64,000 bases of DNA, taken from NCBI GenBank assembly GCA_963989385.1, contig OZ022501.1:99966502-100030501 (forward strand), written 5' to 3'. A program made the position numbers and the translations under genes. Origin of the DNA: Ctena decussata (Eukaryota > Mollusca > Bivalvia > Lucinida > Lucinidae). This document shows, piece by piece, positions 32,344 to 43,935 of the stretch. Under the pieces are notes generated by a model that saw only the letters and a list, made by a program, of their open reading frames with translations, was not told the DNA's origin and did not search any database. Numbering within the stretch: position 1 is the stretch's first letter; each line of letters begins with the position of its first letter.

Positions 32344-33079
32344 ATTTATTGCAATGTGTTTATGACAAAACTATACATTATGATGAACATTTTAAGGCAT
32401 TTTACTTTAAAAACTGCGATGTTACTGCCCTCTCTGCTTTCTCCGTTACAGAGTATTTACCAAAGTAAGTGCACATGTATGTATTTAACTTCTTCAGTGT
32501 CTACAAACCCGAAAAGATTGAAACAAAAAGGTGATGGAAAAGTTATATAGTTGGTCGGCCCCACTGTGACCCAACCAGTGGTCTGTTTTCTTTTTGCTCT
32601 GGCACTGGATTGTACTGAGTCCTCACTTCGTTTCTTCATAATTTTCTGATGATTGTCTTTGTTCATACTTGATCCCTTACTATTGGGTAAGAAGATCTCT
32701 ACGAAGACCAAAACCTGTTTTTTTAAGAGTTGTATCAATCAAAAGTAAGTGTGAGATTACACACATTAAACTGGTTCAACTCCCCCCCACCCCCTCCACC
32801 CCGATACTGCGTTTTATTTGATTTATTATTATTATTATTATTTTCATTAATGTCGTTTGTGTTTCTCTTGTCTTCTTCTTTTGGCGTCTTGAGAGATAGT
32901 GAGATAGTTATGTTTTGTGGTTGTAGCTTTTCCTTGATATCTGCATTTATATTTTGCCTGTTCTTTTTTTCTATTTTAAGTCTGCTTAGACTTTTATTGT
33001 TTGTATTATTTATACTGATGTGTGAGGCTGCTTCAAGAGATTATGCTGGTAGTTAAACTGTATGAATCTATGATACACC
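32344..33079. other. intergenic DNA, low-complexity stretches
   Basis: Contains a minus-strand fragment of the gatactgaagaag-type repeat (about 32478-32530), a C-rich run at 32783-32803, an (ATT)n microsatellite at about 32824-32842 and a T-rich region. No exon recognised. Confidence 0.4.
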
Positions 33080-33571
33080 GAAGCGACTAAATGGGAAATG
33101 CGCTTAAATGAGATAAATAACGCCTAAGTAGGAAAAGAAAAATACGCTTATCTAGGAAAACAGATTTTGGCGCTTAAGTCAGAAAATTCTCTATGAAATT
33201 ATAGGTTATATTTCATATGAAACAGATGCATTCTTCTTTTCGCTGTCAAATCAAACATAACCGAGGCATGAGTAAACCTGTCACTCTCCCTTCTGCTTTG
33301 CAGTTTAATTATAGACTTTATCCTGGCTGCGAGGTTCGGGATGTGCGGCTGCAGAAAGTATCAAAATTTGAATTCAATTTCGTATAAATGGTTTCCATCA
33401 TATGATGTAAGAGTCACTGCGAAAGTGTTTCAGGGACAAAGGTACATTTGTCTCATAGCGTGACAGAATTTCCATATATCACCTGCTACAAATAATTCGC
33501 AGATCAGTAACTGACAGATATATCACAGCTTTTCCCTTGATTATCGGCTCGTGCTTACAATCAGACACTGA

Positions 33572-34300
33572 TAGCGCTGCCACATTTTTATACCCCCGAT
33601 ATACGAAGTATTTCAGGGGGTTCATTGTTTTAGTCATTCTGTCCGTTTGTTTGTTCGTTCGTCTGTTCGTTAGTTTGTTCGTTCGTCCCGCCGTTCGACA
33701 ACTTTACGTCAAAGTTTTGCGTTAAACCTTTTTTTGATTGCTCATATCTCTGTAAGCACACATCAGATTCTTTTCATGTTTGGTTCTTGATATCTCTAAG
33801 CCTCTGGGTCAGCTCCAGGGTGGGGCAAGGGGTTCAATTTTTAGGACCTAGTCATTATATGATGTCAAAGTTTAGTGTTAAACCTTTCTGATTGCTCATA
33901 TCTTTGCAACAGCATTGAAGGTTTCTTCAATGTTTGGTTCATGATATCTCTGTATCATTGTTTTCGATATCGACTACCTAAGTTGCTGGGTCAGGCTCAT
34001 GGGTGGGGCCAGGGGTCATTAACTAGGACTTAGCCATATGCTGTAGTTTTTTTTGGTTTGTTTTTTCTTATAGCTCATATATACTTCAATGCAGCCTAAT
34101 GATACATGACTAGGCTTATTTCATACTAGTTTACATCATACGGATGCTGCTGCTGACCTAAGGTCAAGGCCAAAGACCTGGAATCTTTTACATGTATCAC
34201 ATTTGCATAGAAGTTGTGTGTTAAAGTATGCTTTCATTAGGCGATGGCTCTGGTCAGGGGTATATGTGAGCCCCTGCTCACTTGCTCTAGTTTGATTAGT
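33572..34300. mobile_element. tandem-core element, two ~170-bp units
   Basis: Starts tatacccccgatatacgaag, whose flanking acccccg and cagggggt form a dyad. A (gttcgttcgtct)-like minisatellite follows, then two units sharing gtcaaagtttt, gattgctcatatctct, catgatatctct and gctgggtcag. The 62-codon frame at 33537-33725 is inside it and is not a gene. Confidence 0.6.
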
Positions 34301-34879
34301 GCGTTAACTAAATAGTTGTATCTGCCTTGCATATACATAGCTTGTCATAGTAGTAAGTCTTTGTAACAAGTGTTAGCTAGCATTAAATCAAGATTTATTG
34401 CAAATGTATTTTTTTATTATTATCATTTATTTATTTACTATATTTTCACGATTTCCGTTATGTTCTAGCTGAACCGACAAGTAAAGTTTGTTTAGTGGAC
34501 ATCCTCCGGCGTCCATACGTCCGTCAGTACGTCCGCAAAGATTCTCATTGCAGTCTAATTGAATTTGCATGTAAATCTGTCTACTAATATCGCCTTTAGC
34601 GGGCAATCTTTGATTTAACTCGTTGTCGCACATCATACCACTCTCTAGACAAAATCATCATTCTCTTAACTTACGCCAGGAACAACTTCTTTAGATGTAT
34701 TATACTCTTTTTAAGTTGAGCACACTTAGCACTTATCTTGTTCTTTCTTGTACTCACCAAAGCAAAGTCTCTCGAGTATTTCATGTTCTTACTTACCCTA
34801 CCACACCCTCATATTATTACTTATTACCAATAACCACTATCTTATGATTATCTATCTAACCCTACTTTAATATTATACT

Positions 34880-35345
34880 CTTTTCTGTCACTTGCCTATT
34901 CCTTGATGTTACATTGTGCTATGTCCGCTTGTCAATGTTCTTTGGCGGTTTGGTCACCTGTTTTGCTACGTTTTGTTTTGTAAATTAAAAATAAAATAGA
35001 TAAAAATAGATGTTGCTGCTGTTTTTGATTGGGGTAGCTAAATGACCACTGTTTGGGAAAGAGCTGCTCATTCGGTTTACCGTGTGTGTCTTTCGTGAAC
35101 TTGTGTCAATTTTTCCGTGTGTGTTTGCTTCTTTCCCTATTGATTTTGAGAGCGGGAAGCACAGTAGCGGGACGTGGGTTTGATTGTATTGATTTATGAT
35201 CATTGCCCACCTTTTACTTTGCGCGTTACACTACCAATGCAGGAGTCGAATGTTTGATCACCGTTTTTCCCGGTCTTTCAGATGAGTCTTAACACCGAGG
35301 TATCGTTTCCGTATGACCTATTTGTTGTTGGGACGTTAAACCCAA
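34880..35345 (+). mobile_element. LINE family L-B, 3' end copy
   Basis: Shares ccttgatgttacattgtgct, ggcggtttggtcacc, tgggaaagagctgctcat, tttccctattgattttgag and gatcattgcccacc with 29600-29880. It runs to gttgggacgttaaaccca near 35330-35345, a plausible 3' terminus. It is 5' truncated, as expected for target-primed integration. Confidence 0.7.
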
Positions 35346-35950
35346 GTCCGCTGTCTCACACACAGACATCCCGCAATATACAATGTAGCCTGCCTGCCAT
35401 AACCTGCTCACAATCCACTCCCTCCTTCCTACCATCTCTAATCATTCCATACAATACTGAATCATACAACATCGAAAGAGTCATAGCCTGCCCTACTCAA
35501 ACTCTACCATGCAACAGCTACCTCACCTCAACATGTCAGAATCAACATTATCCATGTCAGATTTTCCTACCCAAGCCAGAAAGCTAGTAAGTGAAAACCA
35601 GAGTCAATGACTGGTCAGATCGCTAGTTTGCTGAACTTTGATGATATGTGGCATACAACACTTCTATCATCACATAGCTCAGAAATACAAAATTAGACTT
35701 TTTACAAGTTATCCGTTGTTTTGCCCATTGAGCTGTAATTGTTTTTCCCACTTAAGCGGTAACCATTCACTTTCCATATTTAGTCGTAATTCCTATTTAC
35801 TTTTCCTAGATAGCCTTTAATTTATCCCATTTAAGTGCGTTTCCCATTTAGTCACTTCACATACGTAATAGCGAGGCTGAGCGCATTTAATGATTTAACC
35901 CCCCCACCCCCCGCCCAATAGTTTAATATGTACTACATAGAGGATCTTGC
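35346..35950. other. intergenic DNA, nothing recognised
   Basis: C/T-rich then AT-rich; a C-rich tract is at about 35900-35917. The 101-codon frame at 35282-35587 starts inside the LINE tail and has no domain. Confidence 0.4.
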
Positions 35951-35954
35951 ACGA

Positions 35955-36023
35955 GTGGTCATTTCATATGAAATTTATGAAACGAGCCTTCGGCGAGTTT
36001 CATCAATGTCATAAAATGACCAC
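35955..36023. mobile_element. foldback element FB2, copy 1
   Basis: gtggtcatttcatatgaaat on the left pairs with the right arm ending aaaatgaccac, around cgagccttcggcgag. Outside the left arm is gaggatcttgcacga. The same unit is present in reverse at 49747-49835, including the outer gaggatctta part. Confidence 0.7.
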
Positions 36024-37188
36024 GATTGTAAGACTGTTAATCAAATGACCTTTTAAAATGGATTTTCTTTTCGCCTTCAAAATGAACATAAATCAATAAG
36101 AAAAATGGAGCAATCTGGAAAACCGCTTGACCCTCAACCGTGCAATTATCCCTTGTACGCCTTTCGAAGATCAAATTCACAACGGTTACTCAGCCGTTAC
36201 TATTATTCTTCGAACTCTCTTCTGCGTCATAATATTCCCAACTTTTCGAGAGCAGTATATATTTTAAAGTACATATGTCGAACTGATTCCTTTATGCTGT
36301 TAAATGTTTGTCAGCGTAAAATTCTTAAGCTCTTGAACAGATATGCTTGACTAAACTGAAAAGTCTTGTTAGGCCCTTTTGTTGTCGGCAGCTCGACTGA
36401 TAAAATATTGCAGTCGAGGAAAGAAGAGTCTGAATAGTACAAGAAACCAAAGAATGATGATTCATGCGAGGATGCCAAGGTTTTACGTCTATAAATCGGC
36501 TTCTCCAAATCGAAAACAATTCTACTACAGTTGTGGGGAACATCTAAAAGCTAAGTTCAGTTCTGCTCAGCAGCCACACCAGACTGACTAATAAACGGTA
36601 CTTTTGTCCCGAAACTCTGCTATGCACGGGTTGTGAGTGTAATCTGATCACAACATAAGCAGATAGTAATTGGACCTTGCAGATGACTTAAAAAATACCG
36701 AACTGCGCATAGTTTCCATGGGCATTTAGAAAACAAACGCAGTTCATTTCGTTTGCTGTCTAATACTCCCAACAAAACAGTTCGCCGTGCTCCATTCCAT
36801 ATGAGATATACTGAAATTCGCTAATTTGCATTGTCAATATTATCAATTAACAATCAATTAAAACCTGGGCTTCTGGTGCAGTCAGTTCCATGTTTTGCAC
36901 TACATGAACCATAATTAAGTATTGGAAGTTCATTTCTATTGACTGTAACAATAATCAGTATTTAAAAGAACTCGTTTGACTTTTTCTACTGGACAGGGTC
37001 CAGCAGTTTGGTTTATTACTCATTAAAGTACCTGTTAACATAGCCAGCCATTAAAGGTAAGTTACTGACACCACTGTATAAAAGCATTGGGGGCAATCTG
37101 TATATACATTCTCAGAGCACAGTAGGCACCAAAAAATTCTTGTGTCTATATTCGCCCTCACCTCTACGTATGTAGGTATGTATTTACT
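36024..37188. other. intergenic DNA, nothing recognised
   Basis: Several 65-81-codon frames overlap on both strands without recognisable domains. No RNA gene seen. Confidence 0.4.
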
Positions 37189-37190
37189 TT

Positions 37191-37244
<54 letters not shown>
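37189..37244. repeat. (CT)n microsatellite
   Basis: Nearly pure CT dinucleotides with two TT interruptions. Confidence 0.95.
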
Positions 37245-37247
<3 letters not shown>

Positions 37248-37264
37248 AATACCATCTGCATACA

Positions 37265-37480
37265 ATTTTCACAGTTGCGGTGACTCGCGGTTTTACAGTA
37301 TTTCTTTCTTATCGAGCATATTTTTTTAGGTATATCGAGTCGGTGGGAGGTGAAAGGTTGACTGCACTGTAACGTGTTTGCGGTTGGTAAGAAATCCTCC
37401 TCTACCAGGATTTGAAAATGGACCGCCAGCATAGCAGACCAGCTCTTAATCCACTAAGCTACCGGGACTTCTCTGTTTTA
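37265..37480 (-). mobile_element. tRNA-derived SINE family S2, minus-strand copy
   Basis: The reverse complement reads agtcccggtagcttagtgg (box A-like), ctggtctgctatgctggcgg and a degenerate box B, then gttacagtgcagtcaacct and gaaatactgtaaaa. These blocks match the copy at 46286-46470. The mutated box B makes it transcriptionally doubtful. Confidence 0.7.
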
Positions 37481-37915
37481 AGAGAGCTAGCAGAGTTGCT
37501 AGAGAACAGTTGATGCAAAAATATGACATAAAGCCGGAAGGAAATACACAAGAAAACACAGATGAAAATTAAGACAGCGATGGGAATATAATTAGGCGTT
37601 GATAATTTTTAAGTCAGAGACACAAAATGTATATACATACTCGTAATACACCCGCTATATCTATGTATCAGCGGAAAAAGTCAGTGAAAAAAATTCCGTA
37701 ATTTGAAAGCTTAATTAAGCTTCGGCTAAGGCCATCAAATTGGAAATTAGTTTAGAAACGGCCACATTGTAGGGATCAACGAGGTCATGGTGTCTCCCAT
37801 AAAACTCTTTAACTGTCGATAAAAGCTTTACTTTATGATAACCCTGTGTCAACAATTTACGGGTGAGCAGCTTCCCTTTTCAACAAAGTCTTGATATTTG
37901 AAACAGGCTCTAGCA
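37481..37915. other. intergenic DNA, nothing recognised
   Basis: AT-rich sequence without a recognised exon or repeat family. Confidence 0.4.
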
Positions 37916-38192
37916 TTAAGAAATTACTGTATGCTTTTCTCTGGTTTCGTCTCCAGATATTGTCTATGGCCCATGTTACTTCTTCTGAATGTGCTCTCTG
38001 CTCTTTATGGAACTCTTTAAGATTTTAATTTCTTTATACCTCATGTAATTTTCAAAGTTCTTCTTCACGTCTGAAGACTATCGTAGGTATACATTGTGGT
38101 CTTGTTACGTACTTTCGGCTAATAAAGCCTCATCAGTGACCCTGACAATATCTGAAGACGAAACCAGAGAAAAGCACACAATAATTTCTTAA
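37916..38192. mobile_element. foldback/MITE with 49-bp inverted repeats
   Basis: Arms 37916-37964 and 38144-38192 pair at roughly 45 of 49 positions (core tgcttttctctggtttcgtc). They enclose ~180 bp without coding capacity. High arm identity implies a fairly recent insertion or ongoing gene conversion. Confidence 0.8.
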
Positions 38193-38639
38193 TTTGAATT
38201 GGGCAGTCGATTCAATGACTGATTGGTATGAAAAAGGGTTCACATAATATAAAAGACATTGATCTAGAATTAAAGTCTTGTTTCCAGTTCCTGGTCTTTG
38301 CATACTTTTTACTTTTAACCAATCTAAATTTTCAGATTTTTCTGAATATAACCTCTGATCTCAAAAGACGAAAATAAGATATAATCTGCACTATTGATGA
38401 TGTACGGGGAGACGTTTTACGGCCTCAGTTCTCTTTTGGAAAACTCTTCCAGTTGTATTTTAAGCTACTTGTGGGGCAATGTAGTGTAAAATATAGAGAT
38501 TCATATGTAGACAAACAAAACGCACGCTACGCTCTTGAATACCAGACCTGATGCCTTTACTGTCAATAGGATCAAGATTGAATTTGCTGTGAGGAACATA
38601 TTATATGCCGCTACCAGGTGTTACAAATGTGTAGGCTGT
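38193..38639. other. intergenic DNA with a short LINE-tail fragment
   Basis: ttccagttcctggtctttgc at about 38289 also ends the window (63978-64000) inside LINE family L-B, so a small piece of that 3' region is present. Otherwise nothing recognised. Confidence 0.4.
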
Positions 38640-39440
38640 GTGAACCTATACATCTTTTTAGTTGAAGCTTCATATTCTAAAACTAAGACTGACTTGTCAT
38701 AGCGACATGAAACTAAGCGGAGTTTGGCTTCTATTCTTTTGAGTTGTTTTGGCTTTTTGCCGGTTCTTGCTGCATCGGACATCTCTTTCCTGACGCCCTT
38801 GTCGGTCGCCTTTCTCGAGACGAAGGGACTGAGCCGGCTCGATGGCGTTTCTTACCTGATGTCACAGTCTGCAGCTAATGTGTCCCGCAAAATGCGACAG
38901 TAAGTGTGGCTCGAAATTGATGCTCGTCGCCTGCCGAGACCGGCTTATCATCTCTTTTCTTTCAAACTTTTTGGGTTTATTGACACTGAAAATGGTTAAA
39001 TACAGAAACGCGCGTCTGTCGCACAAAATTTGGTATGGATACGTTTATATTAGAACCACTGGGCCGATATCACTGTTGGTGGGCAATTTGTCCCTAGGGA
39101 TATCTTCAACCTAGTTAGTCTGCGTTTCAGTGTTGATTCTGGTACTCTAGCATTGGGGTCACTACTTAAAGGGGGAGGGGGCGACGTCTGCGCTCACGAG
39201 TTAATACGTAGGCGCCTCTTACCTGATGTCTTCAGCTAATGTGTCCCGCGGAATGCGACAGTAAATGTAGCTCGGAGAGGGGTGCTCATCGTCTTCCGAA
39301 CCGTCTCATCATCTCTTTTCTTTCAAACGTTTAGGGTTTAGCGATACTGAAGAAGTTAAATACAGAAACGCGCGTCTGTCGCACTAAATTTGAGATGGAT
39401 ACTTTTATATTACTAATATCTGATTAGCGCGGACCATAGT
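38640..39440. repeat. composite dispersed repeat C, with a tandem duplication
   Basis: Two copies, about 38860-39040 and 39222-39400, share gcagctaatgtgtcccgc, atgcgacagtaa, cagaaacgcgcgtctgtcgc and a tagcgatactgaagaag-like block. Flanking blocks (cttgtcatagcgacatgaa near 38694; ctctagcattggggtcact near 39146) recur near 56665 and 56570. The family is also seen in pieces at 21885, 26400, 32490, 57400 and 58420. The class is unknown. Confidence 0.65.
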
Positions 39441-40609
39441 GTAACTAACGCATACTCGTATTGTTGCTGGTTACTGCTTAAATAAACAAAATCTCATCAT
39501 CAGGCTGGCATTTCTTTAGAAAAGATTGTTTATCTAAACATATTTTTAAAGCATAAGTATAGGTTAGATTTCTTACCTTATTTGATTTGATGTTGAATAA
39601 CGCGCTTATCAAATTGCTTTTCTTGTTTTCGAACAGGTGTCACTAGGATTTAATAAATCAACGCCAAAAGTATATTTTAGCATCCCCAGCAGAAAAAGCC
39701 CCAAAGCAACTGGGGATGATCAGATTACTTTAGCCGGGTCTTCCCTGTTTCGTTCCACGGATTGTGAGCCGTGATGATTCTTTATGACGAAAGCGAAGAC
39801 GATGGTTAGCCAGCTTGGATGCACGGGCTAATCTGACTTAAGGCTTATGCCGCGGCGTGGCATTCTGCAACTATTGCCCTGAACATTGGGTCATAACCGA
39901 CTTGTGTAATAAGCCTAAACATTGAACAAATTCACTTTAACGGTATGTCTAAAATCTTGATGGACTGCAAACACTGTAGATCCTGATCAGACTGCTCTTA
40001 TCAACAGTATGATACGTGTCTTTAAAGTTTAATGCTTGTCCGGATTTTTGTCCCAGTATTTAAAGTTTATACAGCACGAAACGTGTGGTTGCCCAAGGGA
40101 CAATAGAATCTGATTATTCTGTTGTTTTATTGAAACTATTTTTGAACTAGCAAATAAAAGAAACCAACGTAAATAGAATAAAAAAGCTGATAGAAGAAAC
40201 AAGTGAGCCTACGGAGCTTAAAATAGGATAAACTATAAAAAGAATACAATACAACAATGGATTATGCAAATTATAACAACAAAATTCAAAAGAATCAAAG
40301 TTCACTGACTAGAGGCATCATTTCAGTCTTTGAGCTGTCTGCATTAATTTACATATTCAAATAGGAATCATCAATAAAGCTTATAAAAAGAATCACGATA
40401 TTCTTAAATTTGAACTTTGAAAAAGTATGATAAAAAATCTAAGGTTCAGTAGAATGTCTGTCTGGAGTGTCAGTGTCTTTAAGTTTACTTTTATACTAAC
40501 ATTCTCCTAGTTCTTAGTTGTTTCATTTGTCTTCAAAAGAAAAACTTTCTGTACGGTTTATTCGATAAGCCAACTGAGAACTCATGCATTCTTAAAGTAG
40601 TGTAAAAGG
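39441..40609. other. intergenic DNA, nothing firm
   Basis: At about 39970-40000 gtagatcctgatcagactgc resembles one arm of the foldback at 43865-43935. No exon recognised. Confidence 0.4.
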
Positions 40610-41139
40610 CAATGATCAGAAATTGCCTGAAGGTAGCATCTGAAATTTAATTGAAATTGACAAAATAGTTTTAGTGGAGAAGTCGTTGTTTTGTTGTCTT
40701 ATTGATATACGTCCATTGTAAACAACCATGGACATGTCGGGATGGTCAGTTAAAATGGCCACACAATTCCTGGGCAGGCTTAGGCCTCCTAAGCGGTTAA
40801 CCAGTGGCCAAACCGGGTATCGAACTCGGAAACATTGGCTCCAGAGTCAGACGCGCCACCGACTGCGCTACGCGGCCCGGCAGAGAAGAAGTCCGTTCAA
40901 AATGTTCACAGACGTTCACAAAATGACCTTGACCTTTAGAATTCATAGCGGTGCCATACCACAGAACACAACAACAACAAACATTGCACTTTTCAGCTTT
41001 TCCCATTCAAAAGCCTATGGAACCAAATTAACCTTGACATAAAAAGATAGATGAAGGTCAACACAAGGTCATAATATATACATATAAACTTTGTAGTACT
41101 ATAGTTTCAAATGCCACATACCAAGTTTCAAGGCAATCA

Positions 41140-41170
<31 letters not shown>

Positions 41171-41420
41171 GCAATTTACCATTATATGCGCATGGCGGCC
41201 ATCTTGGTCATGTGACCTAAACCAAATATATAAACGTTTTTTTATCCCTTTGCCTGAAGGCTGCATATGAAATTTAATTGAAATTGGCGTAATAGTTTCA
41301 GAGGATGAACCTCCCCCACCCCATCCCCAATCCACGCCCCCACCGTAGAGCCCCTGACTGAGGGGAGCTAACCCGTAGGTTTTCGATTTGCGTAGCGGTC
41401 CTAAATGCAAATATGAGACA
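40610..41420. mobile_element. tandem-core element with nested SINE
   Basis: gcctgaaggtagcatctgaa with atttaattgaaattg near 40625 recurs near 41262, and ggttctggagaagaagattt near 41145 matches the ~157-bp unit of the element at 4630-6605. It is interrupted by the inverted SINE at 40690-40885. No ORF is credible. Confidence 0.55.
40690..40885 (-). mobile_element. SINE S1, minus-strand copy nested in an older element
   Basis: The reverse complement begins gccgggccgcgtagcgcagt (tRNA head with box A) and continues to gagttcgatacccggtt (box B), then taaccgcttaggaggcc and the family tail. It is an internally shortened copy: the segment between head and body is missing. A sequence like gagaagtc lies on both sides, possibly a target duplication. 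Confidence 0.8.
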
Positions 41421-41810
41421 TCAAAGTAAAATATATAAAATCAGCATAAGTATGATGAAAAGTAAAGTTGATGAGTCAGTACAGTCCAAATCACGACTGG
41501 CTGAACCATGATGGCCCAGACCAAAGACATTAGTAATGGAGCAACAACCTTCTGGGAATGCTTTCATTCAGTCCCGCGGCCTGCCTTACCGTCTTGCAGT
41601 TGAAACAGGAAGCAAAGTTTACCACCTTAGTTTACCACAGTGCACGCAGCGTACCGTATAACATCAATATTGTTACTTTTATTTTTGGGTTGTTCGAAAA
41701 GTAGATTCATTGGCAATCTGTTTTCGTAATACAAGAATCATTTACAAATCATGAACACCAATATCACGGAAAACTTGGTAGATCCTTAATAGTTTTTATT
41801 TTATTATATA
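41421..41810. other. intergenic DNA, nothing recognised
   Basis: AT-rich, no recognised exon or repeat. Confidence 0.4.
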
Positions 41811-42378
41811 CTAGAACCAACTTCTAACCGACCACTTATTTATAGCATGTTTTCCGCTAAATAAAAAGGACAATCGAACATATGTTTCCATCTTTGATTA
41901 ACTTGTGATATTGGTAAAGTAAATTTGGTAACCAATCCGTATACCATTGAATAAGTGAAAGATAATGGCACCCCTGTTTCCGAAAATCGCAACATTTCAG
42001 CAGATTTTCACGATTCGGACAGAACCACATTTCGGAATCTTGTCAGCATACGCTTATGGTTTGTCCGAATATTTAGAAAATGTTTAAATGAACTTGAGAA
42101 TTCATAATAAGGCATTATTTTAATACAGAATTCAAAATTTTAGTCACAATTAAAAACCCTTCCCCACCACAGTCATAATCTTTGCGAAGTTCGAAAATGG
42201 TGGTACATGTGCGTCCTCTGGTGCCAGGAAAACGATTCTTAAGGTATCGAGCTAAAACATTTAACAACCTTTACATGACACATTGGGTATACTGAATATA
42301 AGAAAATTATGTCCGGATACCATCTTCAAACGACAGTGTTCAAGACAAAGCAAGTGGTCGGTTAGAAGTTGTGCTTAG
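41811..42378. mobile_element. MITE candidate with 20-bp perfect core TIRs, 568 bp
   Basis: caacttctaaccgaccactt (41818-41837) and its exact complement (42352-42371) lie near the ends. Extending outward gives ctagaac on the left and gtgcttag on the right, followed on both sides by tata, a possible target duplication. The interior has no transposase frame. Superfamily unresolved. Confidence 0.7.
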
Positions 42379-43035
42379 TATAGATTGTCGAAGATCATGT
42401 AGAAAGGGCAATTGAGGAAGGGCTACCATAGCTTCCTTGTTTTATAGGAGCAAGGATAACAGATAACGTCCAGCATAGACCAGGTGCTGCAATGTAAAAA
42501 TCGTTTTGAACATAAATCAATTCCTTTTTACACTGACATTAATTCAATGTTAAATGATTAAGTGCGAATGTTCTACGTCATAAAACATATGAAAGAATCA
42601 CAGAAGCACGAAATATTAATTTTCCACAATTAAAAATTATAATTTAGGTCGAATATGTTTGAGGTGGTCTTATCGTTAAAACTGATTAATAACTACAATA
42701 AAATATCGTCTGCTTGAGCTTATAAGGAGAGAATGGTTGATGATATATTTCATTTTTGAAGCTATAGCTTTGCCGTAGACTTTCTACATGGTCTGATGAA
42801 AAGAAAGATTAATGTTTGAAAATGCAGTCATTAATCTTCCTATTTGATACCAAAGAATTAGACATGGGCAAAAGATCCGTATGGAACCCAAAATGAATAG
42901 AAATTAGCATAATGCCTCGGCTTCTTATTATAAAATTTTCTTCTGAAATTGTGATAAGTGTCTTTGCTTGCTTTAATAAGGCGGGTTTTGTGATCGTCTG
43001 ACTTCGAACAGCGCCAATGGCATTCAAAGGTGAAT
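42379..43035. other. intergenic DNA, nothing recognised
   Basis: AT-rich. The minus-strand frame at 42809-43078 runs into the foldback element and has no domain. Confidence 0.4.
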
Positions 43036-43271
43036 GAGCCGCGTCACGACAAAAGCAACAATGTGGTTGTGTGCCCACTGCAGACTCAGATCAGCCTGGG
43101 CATCCGCCCAGTCTGATCAGAGTCTTCGCTGTCCGCATGAAGGTAGCTTAGACCCTTAGCTACCCTTTAAGCACAAAGTGAAGAGTCTGATCAGACTGGG
43201 TGGATACCAAGGCTGATCTGCGTCTGCGCTGGGCGCACAACCACATTGTTGGTTTTCTCGTGTCGCGGCTC
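43036..43271. mobile_element. foldback element FB1, full copy 3
   Basis: Begins gagccgcgtcacgac and ends cgtgtcgcggctc; the arms include cagactcagatcagcctggg and the complementary gctgatctgcgtctgcgctg. Flanked by gaat and aaat. Confidence 0.8.
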
Positions 43272-43279
43272 AAATCGGA

Positions 43280-43720
43280 GTGAAAGGACAAAAGTTGGTA
43301 ACTGTAGGAAGTTTCAAATATCTTAGAGCTCCAAACCTGTGATTCTATTTAGGATTGCGGAAGCCACCACAACTCTTACAAAACTGAAGACAATTTGGAG
43401 ATCATATTTGGATCATATCCATATTTCTGTATGTCTGTGAAACGTGGACCTTGGCAGCAGAGGTGGGAAAAGAGCGCAGGTCTTTGAGATGAAATGCTAC
43501 CGAATGTTACTGCATCTCGTTCAATCAGCAGGATGTTCATAGAAAGATCCAAGCAGTCATTGAGAACGTGACGAACTCTTGACTATAGTCAAGAAAGGGA
43601 AACTAAGCTGGTTTGGTCACATCTCAAGGTCCTAGGGTAAAGTGAAATAAAAACAAATAAGATGAAGCAGGCAGAAGAAAAGATGGGATTGACAACTGGG
43701 GCAGCCGACATACATGCCGA
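43280..43720 (+). mobile_element. RTE-like LINE, 3' coding end fragment
   Basis: In shifting frames this reads RIAEATTTLTKLKTIW, then a DVHRKIQAVIENV block, then KKGKLSWFGHISRS-like sequence, all corresponding to the C-terminal end of the longer copy at 60800-61250. It directly follows the FB1 copy and is riddled with shifts. Confidence 0.7.
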
Positions 43721-43864
43721 AGGTTCCTTTCCACTTGACGCTGACTATACATGTATCGGGTAAAACCATATGTACCCTCGCCATAAATAGTGAATCCAAA
43801 AAGCTAAAATCTATACTGAATGTAAAATCATACCATGGAAGTCTATGAATTGGGACAAATGCGC

Positions 43865-43935
43865 CTGTGCGAACACTGCAGAACAGGATCAGACTGCTCC
43901 TAAACCAGCAGTCTGATCAGGGTCTGCACTGCCTG
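43865..43935. repeat. small foldback with ~21-bp arms
   Basis: gcagaacaggatcagactgc and agcagtctgatcagggtctg pair with about three mismatches around an 8-nt loop. A related half lies near 39975. Distantly similar to FB1 arm vocabulary (gatcagactg). Confidence 0.5.

Larger units (their letters stand above)
33080..35858. mobile_element. composite element with ~70-bp inverted termini
   Basis: The left terminus (33080-33150) reads gaagcgactaaatgggaaat, then gcgcttaaatgagataaat, then aggaaaag. The right terminus (35790-35858) is its imperfect complement (gtgactaaatgggaaacgc when reversed). Each terminus is made of several cgctta/ggaaa-like motifs, as in DNA transposons with subterminal repeats. 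Inside lie at least two later insertions, at 33572-34300 and 34880-35345. No transposase frame remains. Confidence 0.55.

Noticed and set aside
32730..33056. 108-codon hydrophobic plus-strand frame as a membrane protein
   Set aside because: It is driven by a C-rich run, an ATT microsatellite and T-rich low-complexity DNA.
35282..35587. 101-codon plus-strand frame
   Set aside because: It starts within the LINE L-B tail and continues in C/T-rich sequence; no domain or splice context.
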